Assembly: GCF_030994125.1 (NCBI RefSeq)
Contig: NZ_CP099917.1
Location: forward strand, 682,001 to 746,000
Source of the DNA: Pseudoalteromonas xiamenensis
GTDB taxonomy: Bacteria > Pseudomonadota > Gammaproteobacteria > Enterobacterales > Alteromonadaceae
Direction: 5' to 3'
Length of the DNA: 64,000 nucleotides
The notes below the pieces were generated by a model. It was not told where the DNA came from. It searched no databases and saw only the letters and a program-made list of their open reading frames with translations. How positions within the stretch are numbered: the stretch's first letter is position 1; the number at the start of each line of letters is the position of its first letter. The position numbers and the translations under genes were made by a program. Below are positions 16,522-24,797 of this stretch, piece after piece.

Positions 16522-17592
16522 ATGCGCCAACAGGATAATTTACTCGGTCAATCGGATAGCTTTTTAGCTGTACTGGACCAAGTTTCTATGATTGCACCTC
16601 TCGACAAACCCGTATTGATTATCGGTGAGCGTGGTACAGGTAAAGAACTCATCGCAGCTCGTTTACACTACCTTTCAGAACGGTGGGATCAACAATACAT
16701 TAAAATGAATTGTGCTGCACTTAACGAAAACTTACTTGAAAGCGAACTCTTTGGTCACGAAAGTGGCGCATTCACGGGTGCAAGCAAACGACATGAGGGT
16801 CGATTTGAACGCGCGAATAGCGGGACTTTGTTTCTAGACGAACTTGCGAATACGTCCGCGATGGTTCAAGAGAAACTCTTGCGCGTCATTGAATATGGTG
16901 AATTCGAGCGTGTTGGTGGGAAACAAACGATCAAAGTGGACACACGTTTAGTCTGTGCGACGAATGAAGATCTTCCAACATTGGCAGAAAATGGTGAATT
17001 CCGCCATGACCTACTAGACCGTCTAGCCTTTGACGTCATCACGTTACCACCGCTTCGACACCGTCGTGAAGATATTCTTTTACTTGCTGAACACTTTGCG
17101 ATCAATATGGCCAGAGATCTTGGCTGGTCTCTTTTCAGTGGCTTCACTAAACGCGCCCGTGAAATTCTATTGGATTACGATTGGCCGGGTAACATTCGTG
17201 AACTCAAAAACGTGGTTGAGCGAAGTCTTTATCGCCACGGTACAGAGCAGTTACCTGTCCACGATATAGTCATCGATCCATTTCGAAGCCCATTCCGTCC
17301 AACAGCGCGAGTTAAGGCTCCAACCGAATCAAGTAAGCCTGTTGAAATGCCAGCTGAAACTACAGTGGCTCCTACACCTTCCGACTTTAGTGCCCCTTCA
17401 GCGTGGCAATTTCCAGTTTGCTTGAAAACATTATCGAATGATTATGAGACACAATTACTGCAAAAAGCACTAGAATTTTCACAATTTAATCAAAAGAAAA
17501 CTGCAGAAGTGCTCGGTTTAACGTATCATCAGCTAAGAGGTTATCTAAAAAAATATAACCTATTAGATTCGCAACAAAAAAATGAGGCATAA
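16522..17592 (+). CDS. pspF: Sigma-54 activator PspF
   Basis: Bacterial enhancer-binding protein that activates the psp promoter and is inhibited by PspA. The 356-residue protein lacks a receiver domain. Its AAA+ module has Walker A GERGTGKE, the sigma-54 contact motif ESGAFTGA, the Walker B region TLFLDEL, and an R-finger segment. A linker rich in Pro and Thr leads to a C-terminal Fis-type HTH (KKTAEVLGLTYHQLRGYLKK). Its stop is 2 nt from sapA, so pspF is the first gene of a plus-strand operon with sapABCDF. Confidence 0.96.
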   Translation: MRQQDNLLGQSDSFLAVLDQVSMIAPLDKPVLIIGERGTGKELIAARLHYLSERWDQQYIKMNCAALNENLLESELFGHESGAFTGASKRHEGRFERANSGTLFLDELANTSAMVQEKLLRVIEYGEFERVGGKQTIKVDTRLVCATNEDLPTLAENGEFRHDLLDRLAFDVITLPPLRHRREDILLLAEHFAINMARDLGWSLFSGFTKRAREILLDYDWPGNIRELKNVVERSLYRHGTEQLPVHDIVIDPFRSPFRPTARVKAPTESSKPVEMPAETTVAPTPSDFSAPSAWQFPVCLKTLSNDYETQLLQKALEFSQFNQKKTAEVLGLTYHQLRGYLKKYNLLDSQQKNEA

Positions 17593-17594
17593 AC

Positions 17595-19205
17595 GTGCGA
17601 AAGCTGGTGTTAGCAATACTTCCCGTCTTCTTGGTGGGCTGTATTGAAAGCAGTGAAAATGAACGAGCAAAATTGGCGCAAGGATTAGTCTATTGCGCTG
17701 AAGCAAATCCTGTTTCGTTCAATCCTCAAGTCACAACGACAGGTTCGACTATCGATATTATTGCAAATCAGTTGTATGACAAACTGCTGAGCATTAATCC
17801 AGATAGTGGAGAGTTCCAACCTGAACTGGCCACTTCGTGGGACATCGAAAATAGCGGTAAAAACATTACGTTTTATTTGAGAAAAGACGTCCATTTCCAC
17901 ACAACAGACTACTTTACTCCGACACGAACTTTAAACGCTGACGACGTGGTGTTTTCATTTGGTCGACTCTTTGACGTTTATAACCCTTATCATTTTATTG
18001 GTGATGCTAACTATCCGTACTTTCAAAGCGTAGGAATGGACCAATTGATAAGGCAAGTAGTCAAGGTAGATGATTACACCGTTAGGTTTGAACTGTTTAA
18101 TGCGGAAAGTAGCTTTTTATCAAACTTAGCGACAGATTTTGCCGTTGTTACATCCAAAGAATACGCACAAAAGTTACAACAAGCCGGAAAAGAAACACAG
18201 TTTGATCAGCTTCCAGTGGGTACTGGCCCCTATCTATTCAAGAGCTTTTTGCGTGATAACCTTATTCGTTATCACCGCAATCCACACTATTGGAAACACC
18301 CTGTAGCGATGGAACAATTGGTTTATGATATAACGACTAATGGTACGTCACGTATCGCAAAAATGTTGACCAAAGAGTGCGACATTACAGCGCATCCAAG
18401 TGCTACGCAACTGTCGTTTCTGCAAAGCCGTGAAGACATACATGTCGATAAAGAAGCAAATTTAAATATCGGCTATTGGGCATTTAATACGGAACGTCCT
18501 CCATTTAATGACCCTCTTGTCAGACGCGCACTTTCTTATGCCGTCGATGTCGACAAGATAATGCAAGCCGTATTTTATGGTAGTGGCATTGCTGCTACAT
18601 CAAATTTACCACCGTCCTCATGGGCGTATGTGCCGCAACCTGAGCTACCTCAATACGACCCACAAAAAGCCAAAGAATTGCTCGCAGAAGCAGGCTACAA
18701 GGATGGTTTTACAATGACCCTCTGGGCTATGCCGGTGTCGCGCATCTACAACCCAAATGCACGTAAAATGGCCGAACTAATTCAAAGCGATCTTCGAGAG
18801 ATTGGCGTCACCGCAAAAATAGTTGAATACGAATGGAATACCTTCATTGAGCGAGTAGGACAACATGAGCACGATAGTGTGTTACTTGGCTGGGCCGCTG
18901 ACACGCCCGATCCTGATAACTTTTTCACCCCGCTCTTAAGCTGTACCGCAACCTTCAGTGGCAAAAACCCGTCGAATTGGTGTAACCCTGAATTTGATTT
19001 GTTACTAACTCAAGCTCTCGATACCAACGACATTGAAGCGCGTAAAGTGTTCTATAAAAAAGCGCAAGAAATGATAGCAGCAGAATTGCCATTGATGCCG
19101 ATAGCGCATGGCTTGCGCTTCCAAGCATCGAATACAAACATAGAAGGTATAACGCTCAGACCCTTTGGTGGCATTTCATTGGCCGAAGCAAGGAGAAAAC
19201 CGTAG
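17595..19205 (+). CDS. sapA: SapA-like peptide ABC transporter substrate-binding lipoprotein
   Basis: A 536-residue solute-binding protein of the OppA/DppA family, placed with SapBCDF. The GTG start at 17595 is 2 nt after pspF. The N-terminus has a lipobox (LVGC, Cys at about residue 16), so it is predicted to be a lipoprotein. The family core includes LYDKLLSINPDSGEFQPELA, DVVFSFGRLFD and LLGWAADTPDPDNFF. Sap systems have been tied to antimicrobial-peptide resistance, potassium uptake and, for SapBCDF in E. coli, putrescine export. Confidence 0.88.
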   Translation: MRKLVLAILPVFLVGCIESSENERAKLAQGLVYCAEANPVSFNPQVTTTGSTIDIIANQLYDKLLSINPDSGEFQPELATSWDIENSGKNITFYLRKDVHFHTTDYFTPTRTLNADDVVFSFGRLFDVYNPYHFIGDANYPYFQSVGMDQLIRQVVKVDDYTVRFELFNAESSFLSNLATDFAVVTSKEYAQKLQQAGKETQFDQLPVGTGPYLFKSFLRDNLIRYHRNPHYWKHPVAMEQLVYDITTNGTSRIAKMLTKECDITAHPSATQLSFLQSREDIHVDKEANLNIGYWAFNTERPPFNDPLVRRALSYAVDVDKIMQAVFYGSGIAATSNLPPSSWAYVPQPELPQYDPQKAKELLAEAGYKDGFTMTLWAMPVSRIYNPNARKMAELIQSDLREIGVTAKIVEYEWNTFIERVGQHEHDSVLLGWAADTPDPDNFFTPLLSCTATFSGKNPSNWCNPEFDLLLTQALDTNDIEARKVFYKKAQEMIAAELPLMPIAHGLRFQASNTNIEGITLRPFGGISLAEARRKP

Positions 19206-19207
19206 CC

Positions 19208-20239
19208 ATGCGCGAATATTTATTACGTCGGTTTAGCTTACTGTGCTTTATGTTGTTCGCGCTTAGTGTATTTACCTTTTCACTGAGCTATCTATTTCCT
19301 GGCGACTTACTCACGAATCTAAGCGGTGTCACTAATTCTAATTTCAATACAACGCAATTATTAATCGAAAAATACCACATCAATAATGGGTACATTTCTC
19401 AGTATCTTGCGTTTCTGCATCGTATCATTACTGGAGACTGGGGTGTTTCCCTTTCCTCTGGTGAGGCCGTGTTTGAGCATGTTTGGATTCTGTTTCCTGC
19501 GACACTAGAGTTATGTATCTACGCACTGATTGTCGCGGTAATTTTTGGTATTCCTAGTGGGATTTTAGCTGCCGCTTACCACAAACGTTGGCCTGACTCT
19601 GTCATCACCTCTCTCACGTTGATGGGGTTTTCCATTCCAATTTTTTGGTTGGCCTTGCTGCTTATTATGGTTTTTTGCCTTACCTTAAGTTGGTTTCCGA
19701 TGTCCGGCAGAATCGGGTTGTTATATGAAATAGAACCCGTGACCAACTTCATTTTGCTCGACATATGGTTAGATGGATTTCCGTATAAAGGTTTGGCATT
19801 TCAAGACGCTTTGCATCACCTCGCACTGCCGACGATTGTCCTTGCGATGTACCCTACGACCGTGCTTATTCGCTTCACACGTGATTCAATGTTACAAGTA
19901 TTGGAGCAAAACTTCATCAAAACAGCTCGTGCCAAAGGACTCTCGCGTGCTCAACTTATTCTCCATCATGCGCTTCGTAACGCGCTTTTACCGGTAATAA
20001 AACAGATTGGTTTGCAATTTAGTACGCTAATTACATTAGCTATGGTCACCGAAGTGATTTTCTCATGGCCAGGCATCGGGCGTTGGTTGATCGATAGCAT
20101 TTATCAACGTGACTACCCCGCGATACAAGGTGGATTGCTTGCAGTTTCAATGTTTGTCATTTTGGCTAATATGAGTGCTGAATTAACCAACAGTTTGTTA
20201 GATCCTATCTCGAGGAATAAAGCACATGGCAAAATTTAA
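19208..20239 (+). CDS. sapB: SapB-like ABC transporter permease
   Basis: A 343-residue inner-membrane permease with six helices and the conserved EAA region (ARAKGLSRAQLILHHALRNAL, starting after FIKT). It begins 2 nt after sapA and overlaps sapC by 14 nt. Length and order match SapB of the SapABCDF system. The substrate is uncertain. Confidence 0.92.
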   Translation: MREYLLRRFSLLCFMLFALSVFTFSLSYLFPGDLLTNLSGVTNSNFNTTQLLIEKYHINNGYISQYLAFLHRIITGDWGVSLSSGEAVFEHVWILFPATLELCIYALIVAVIFGIPSGILAAAYHKRWPDSVITSLTLMGFSIPIFWLALLLIMVFCLTLSWFPMSGRIGLLYEIEPVTNFILLDIWLDGFPYKGLAFQDALHHLALPTIVLAMYPTTVLIRFTRDSMLQVLEQNFIKTARAKGLSRAQLILHHALRNALLPVIKQIGLQFSTLITLAMVTEVIFSWPGIGRWLIDSIYQRDYPAIQGGLLAVSMFVILANMSAELTNSLLDPISRNKAHGKI

Positions 20240-21119
20240 GCTTTATAGCGAGGAATCTAACCGTTCGCCATTATCGAGACTGTGGAAAAAATTTAAACGA
20301 AACCACCCAGCCCTAGTCGGCTTGTGGGTATTCCTCGCCTTACTTGTTTTAGCAATTACCGCACCACTCATTGCTCCCTATGGGATCAATCAGCAGCACA
20401 GTGATGCCCTACTTTTACCTCCTTCTTGGCATGACGCAGGTAACGTTCGATTTTTATTAGGAACGGATGACCTCGGACGAGACGTCTTATCGAGATTGAT
20501 GAATGGCGCAACATTTACATTCGGTTTATCGGTTGTCGCTGCACTCATTACCACGTTAATCGGGGTTGTGCTTGGCACCTTTGCTGGCATGTCAAAAGGC
20601 ATACGCTCCAGCTTTCTCAACCACCTACTTGATCTAACGCTTGCGATCCCTTCTCTATTGCTCGCAATCATCATAATTGCAATTTTAGGTCCTGGTCTTT
20701 TGAATACGGTTTGGGCGATTATTTTTGCGCTATTACCTCAACACATCCACTCTGTTCGTAATCTCGTCGTTGATGAACTCAACAAAGATTACATTGCCGC
20801 ATTTCGCTTAGACGGTGCGAACCAATGGCAAATATTAGTGCGAGGGATCTTTCCCAACATCTATGAACATATTGTGGTTATCTTCACGATGGCTTTAAGC
20901 ACAGCGATTCTTGATATTGCAGCACTTGGCTTCTTGAAACTCGGCGCGCAGCCACCCATAACTGAATGGGGAGCGATTTTGGCGGAAAACTTAGCCTTGA
21001 TTTACATTGCTCCTTGGACTGTGGGACTGCCCGGCGTATTATTGTTTATCTCTGTTTTAGCAACCAATCTAGTTGGTGATGGCTTACGACAAGTGCTTAA
21101 AGAACGTAAGGCGGACTAA
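20226..21119 (+). CDS. sapC: SapC-like ABC transporter permease
   Basis: A 297-residue second permease, with the DppC-type N-terminal helix (LVGLWVFLALLVLAITAPLI), then FLLGTDDLGRDVLSRLMNGA and a C-terminal EAA-like segment (FRLDGANQWQILVRGIFPNI). It overlaps sapB by 14 nt and sapD by one base (TAATG), so the four genes are translationally coupled. Confidence 0.92.
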   Translation: MAKFKLYSEESNRSPLSRLWKKFKRNHPALVGLWVFLALLVLAITAPLIAPYGINQQHSDALLLPPSWHDAGNVRFLLGTDDLGRDVLSRLMNGATFTFGLSVVAALITTLIGVVLGTFAGMSKGIRSSFLNHLLDLTLAIPSLLLAIIIIAILGPGLLNTVWAIIFALLPQHIHSVRNLVVDELNKDYIAAFRLDGANQWQILVRGIFPNIYEHIVVIFTMALSTAILDIAALGFLKLGAQPPITEWGAILAENLALIYIAPWTVGLPGVLLFISVLATNLVGDGLRQVLKERKAD

Positions 21120-22111
21120 TGCAACTTCTTGATATTCGTAATCTTACGATTGAATTAAAAACCGCCGACACTGTGATCCGTGCGGTTGATCGAATCAACT
21201 TGAGCCTCAAAGAAGGTGAAGTTCATGCATTAGTCGGCGAATCTGGCTCTGGAAAAAGTTTGATTGCAAAAGCGATTGTCGGTGTTTTGAATAACCGATG
21301 GACCGTTACGGCGGATAGAATGCACTGGCGTGGGGTCGATTTGATGCGCCTAAGTCCTGAGAAGCGTCGAAAAATTATCAGCAAAGATATTGCGATGATT
21401 TATCAAGAGCCGAGCTTATGCCTTGACCCTACAGCCAAAATTGACGATCAAATCGCAGAATCCATACCTGATGACAGCATCATTGAAACCGGTTTCTTTG
21501 CTCGCCGAACGGCCAGAAAACAACGTGTAGTTGCCCTACTTCACAAAGTTGGGATCCGTGAACACAACAAGGTCATGTCGAGTTACCCACACGAATTGTC
21601 TGAAGGGATTTGTCAAAAGGTCATGATTGCGATGGCGATTGCTCGAGGGCCTAAACTCCTGATCGCGGATGAACCGACCACAGCGTTGGAAACCACGACT
21701 CGAGCACAGGTTTTTCGACTGCTAAAAAGCCTCAACCAGCTCAAGAATATGTCTGTTCTGATGATTTCACATGAACTCGAAGAAATCGCTGACTGGACGC
21801 ACACGATGCATGTGCTGTATTGCGGCCAGATGGTTGAAGCGGGTCCAACGCAGGCCCTGTTTAACTTACCGCTGCATCCATACACGCAAGCCTTGGTGAA
21901 AAGCCTCCCAGATTACGGGCAAGGCGTCGCGCATAAAGAAGCGCTCTATGCGTTGAAAGGCACTATTCCACCTTTGCAACATTTGCCCATTGGATGTCGC
22001 CTAGGTCCTCGTTGTCCACAGGCACAAAAGGCCTGTGTTGTTACACCAACAGTAGAAAGAACGCATGGGCATTCATTTGCCTGCCACTTCCCTCTGGTGC
22101 GAGGAAAATAA
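21119..22111 (+). CDS. sapD: SapD-like ABC transporter ATPase
   Basis: A 330-residue ATPase of the oligopeptide-transport class. Walker A GESGSGKSLIAKA, Walker B LLIADEPTT, and a signature that reads ELSEGICQKVMIA rather than LSGGQ, a change also characteristic of SapD. The C-terminal cysteine cluster (RLGPRCPQAQKAC) is the oligopeptide-type iron-sulfur-like motif. It follows sapC with a one-base overlap. Confidence 0.93.
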   Translation: MQLLDIRNLTIELKTADTVIRAVDRINLSLKEGEVHALVGESGSGKSLIAKAIVGVLNNRWTVTADRMHWRGVDLMRLSPEKRRKIISKDIAMIYQEPSLCLDPTAKIDDQIAESIPDDSIIETGFFARRTARKQRVVALLHKVGIREHNKVMSSYPHELSEGICQKVMIAMAIARGPKLLIADEPTTALETTTRAQVFRLLKSLNQLKNMSVLMISHELEEIADWTHTMHVLYCGQMVEAGPTQALFNLPLHPYTQALVKSLPDYGQGVAHKEALYALKGTIPPLQHLPIGCRLGPRCPQAQKACVVTPTVERTHGHSFACHFPLVRGK

Positions 22112-22112
22112 C

Positions 22113-22874
22113 ATGCAGCCGGTTTTAAAAGTTCAAGCACTCAATAAAACGTTTCGAATTCGAGCGGGTATTTTCCAAAGACGTCAACTGCGTGTTTTAA
22201 ACGACATCTCGTTTTGTTTGGCTGAAGGGGAAACACTTGCCATCATCGGCGAAACGGGCTCAGGTAAAAGTACCCTTGCGAAAGTGCTTGCTGGTGCCGA
22301 GAACTCCGACAGTGGGCAAATTTTGTTGGGGTCTGAAACGATCGAAGACGATGGTATCCGCACACCAGAATGTCGCTACATTCGTCTAATTTTCCAAGAC
22401 TCAAACCGCTCGCTCAATCCTGGTCTCACAATCGGCGACGTATTGGATGATTGCTTGCGGTTTAATACGCAACTGACTGAAAATCAAAGACAGCTCAAAA
22501 TTAAAGAAACGCTGAGTAAAGTTGGATTACTTAACGAACATCAAGAATACTATCCCCACATGTTCAGCGGTGGGCAACTACAGCGCGTAGCACTTGCTCG
22601 CGCTTTGATTTTAGACCCGAAAGTGCTGGTACTCGATGAAGCGCTATCGTCATTAGACCCATCCGTTCGAGCCCAAATCGTTAACCTTCTACTTAAGTTA
22701 CAAAAAGAAACTGGGCTGAGCTTTGTATTAATCACACATCATTTGAGCACCGTTCGCCACATGAGTGATCAAGTTTTAGTTATGCATCGAGGTAAAGTGG
22801 TTGAATATGGTGAAACAGAACTTGTGTTCGCAGCGCCAAAATCCTACATCACGCAGCGGCTACTGAATTTTTAA
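22113..22874 (+). CDS. sapF: SapF-like ABC transporter ATPase
   Basis: A 253-residue second ATPase with Walker A GETGSGKSTLAK, signature FSGGQLQRVALARAL and Walker B VLVLDEALSSLD. The ATG at 22113 matches family starts (LKVQALNKTFRIRAG) and is one base after sapD; a longer frame from 22065 would lie inside sapD. Last gene of the pspF-sapABCDF run. Confidence 0.93.
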   Translation: MQPVLKVQALNKTFRIRAGIFQRRQLRVLNDISFCLAEGETLAIIGETGSGKSTLAKVLAGAENSDSGQILLGSETIEDDGIRTPECRYIRLIFQDSNRSLNPGLTIGDVLDDCLRFNTQLTENQRQLKIKETLSKVGLLNEHQEYYPHMFSGGQLQRVALARALILDPKVLVLDEALSSLDPSVRAQIVNLLLKLQKETGLSFVLITHHLSTVRHMSDQVLVMHRGKVVEYGETELVFAAPKSYITQRLLNF

Positions 22875-22908
22875 TTTAGTGGCCACTTTAACCTGAGTCT
22901 ACGTCCAG

Positions 22909-23730
22909 TTATCCGCTCGGTTTGTCGTATTCTTTCACTAACTGCAGATATTTTGATTCAATAAAGTTCTTCTCTTTCGTCAGATGTTTAAGCGCACTCT
23001 GTGTCTGCTCGAGTTCTTTTTTAATTTCGGACACTTGGCCTTGATTCGCGGTAGTCGTGTGTTGGAGTTCTAACTGTTGAATAGCTTGATTTTGTTCCGC
23101 AATTTGACGTCGATAGTTTTGCAACGCGGCCAACATATCTCGCTTTTCTTGCTCAAAGGTGAGAGTCAGCGATTGTACACTTTGAGATCCCGTTGCCGAA
23201 CTCTGTTCTTCTAATTGTTGTTCCAACTGTGCATACTTGTCGAGAAGTTCTTCTTTTTCCTTTTGCAGCGACTCCACAGTCTCATATTGGTCATAAAGCT
23301 TTCGTCTTGTTACGTGAAGCTTTTCAACACTTTTGTCTAAATCACCTTTTAATTTTTTAATAAGCGCGTGAGAGCGCATTAGCTTGCGATTTAGCTCATC
23401 TATTGTTGCTTGATCTTGGTCTGAAATTTGAGTTTGAGAAGAGCTTCGAACTTCGGCCAATTGTGATTCTAATGAGAGCTGTATTTTTGCCAATTCTGAA
23501 ATAGTGTCAGCATGGCTTTTCACGTAGCTCAGTGCATTGTCCACCGACTCTCTACACATTGCCAATATCTCACTATCGTCTTGCCCACGAGACGATGTAG
23601 TATTGTGTATAAAATGACGAAACTCGCGCAAAATCAGCAACAGTATCAAAAACCAACCAGCTAAAATCAGTAATCCTAAGTTGCCGATCAATCCTTGAAT
23701 AACCGTTCCAGAAATGGCAGTCTGCCACAT
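22909..23730 (-). CDS. Coiled-coil membrane protein of unknown function
   Basis: A 273-residue protein with one N-terminal membrane helix (GLIGNLGLLILAGWFLILLL) and a long cytoplasmic coiled coil (about 80-270) rich in Gln, Glu, Lys and Leu, in segments such as LEQQLEEQSSATGSQSVQSL. I do not recognise the family. It diverges from the response regulator at 23826 and converges with sapF. Related-looking membrane coiled-coil proteins in this order are often linked to polar or chemotaxis machinery, but nothing in the sequence proves it. Confidence 0.65.
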   Translation of the reverse strand: MWQTAISGTVIQGLIGNLGLLILAGWFLILLLILREFRHFIHNTTSSRGQDDSEILAMCRESVDNALSYVKSHADTISELAKIQLSLESQLAEVRSSSQTQISDQDQATIDELNRKLMRSHALIKKLKGDLDKSVEKLHVTRRKLYDQYETVESLQKEKEELLDKYAQLEQQLEEQSSATGSQSVQSLTLTFEQEKRDMLAALQNYRRQIAEQNQAIQQLELQHTTTANQGQVSEIKKELEQTQSALKHLTKEKNFIESKYLQLVKEYDKPSG

Positions 23731-23825
23731 AACTAGCCTCTTTTTTTTATACCGTATATCATGAGTTTAGTTTTACATAAAAAATATGCCTATACTAATT
23801 TAATCAAAGTGCATTTGGAGATTTT

Positions 23826-24725
23826 GTGAAAATCTTGATTGTAGACGATAGCTTAGCAACTTTAGAAATAGTCCGACGTGGCCTAGAAAAATTTGGTTAT
23901 AGAAAACTACACATTCAAAAAGCAGACAGAGCTCGTAAGGCGCTGCAAATAATTGGACAATGGAAACCGGATATCGTGTTGACAGACTGGAACATGCCTG
24001 ACATGTCAGGTATCCAGCTACTCAATGCAATCATGCAACGGCGACTTGATATGAAAGTTGCCATGATCACAACGGTAGATGACCAAGACCAAATTGAACT
24101 TGCGCTGCAAGCGGGTGCGGCATTTGTTTTGTCTAAACCATTTGATGACGAAACATTGCATAACCATATTTTACCGCTTGTACAAGGCGTGGAAAGCAGC
24201 GAGCTTTTGCTCAACAATGTTGAAATTGCGATTGATAGTGACCTTGCCTTACCTAAGCTCAATCAGCTTGAAAAGCTAATCCACAAACACATCGATGAAA
24301 ACCTCGTCATTCAAACTATCAAACCACAACTCTTTGACGAGACAAAAGTACCCTGTGTAATGGCTGTTTACGAGGACCCTGAAAATCAAAAAATCAGAGC
24401 GGTTGGCGTACTCGATATTTATGCAACGTGCGTTATGGCAAGTAGCTGCAGGGTTATTCCTGTCGAAGAAGCGCAGCAAGCTATCCATCAATACATTGTA
24501 TCTCCTGAAATCCTCGAGGCAGCTAAGGACGCCTTAACTCACACCGCTTACGCCTTTTTGGACAAACGCACTAGAAAGAGCTTACGCGTCAAAACCATTA
24601 AATTTGTACCTGCCACATTTAGTAAACTTGAACAATTATTTAAAACAGAAGTGACACGTAGGCTCGATTTTAGTTGTCAGCGGGAAGGGATGGCGCTTGG
24701 GAAAATACTGTTGGTAGGACTCTAG
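23826..24725 (+). CDS. Response regulator with unassigned C-terminal domain
   Basis: A 299-residue protein. Residues 1-120 are a CheY-like receiver: DD at 7-8, phosphoacceptor Asp54 (IVLTDWNMPDMSG), Thr82/83 and Lys104 in LSKPFD. The C-terminal part (about 140-299) has no helix-turn-helix, GGDEF, EAL or HD signature that I can see; it includes VGVLDIYATCVMASSC and KTIKFVPATF and may be a dimeric output or CheX-like domain (inference). The GTG start has a GGAG ribosome binding site. The partner kinase is not in the window. Confidence 0.8.
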   Translation: MKILIVDDSLATLEIVRRGLEKFGYRKLHIQKADRARKALQIIGQWKPDIVLTDWNMPDMSGIQLLNAIMQRRLDMKVAMITTVDDQDQIELALQAGAAFVLSKPFDDETLHNHILPLVQGVESSELLLNNVEIAIDSDLALPKLNQLEKLIHKHIDENLVIQTIKPQLFDETKVPCVMAVYEDPENQKIRAVGVLDIYATCVMASSCRVIPVEEAQQAIHQYIVSPEILEAAKDALTHTAYAFLDKRTRKSLRVKTIKFVPATFSKLEQLFKTEVTRRLDFSCQREGMALGKILLVGL

Positions 24726-24752
24726 GACGCAAAAGGAACAAATAACGAAATC

Positions 24753-24790
24753 GAAAAAAAGCGCCTCATTTCAGTGAGGCGCTTTTTTAT
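24753..24790. terminator. Bidirectional terminator between the response regulator and ppiD
   Basis: GCGCCTCA (24761-24768) pairs with TGAGGCGC (24775-24782) around a 6-nt loop, with A-tract and T-tract flanks. It lies between two convergent genes. Confidence 0.92.
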
Positions 24791-24797
24791 TACGCAA

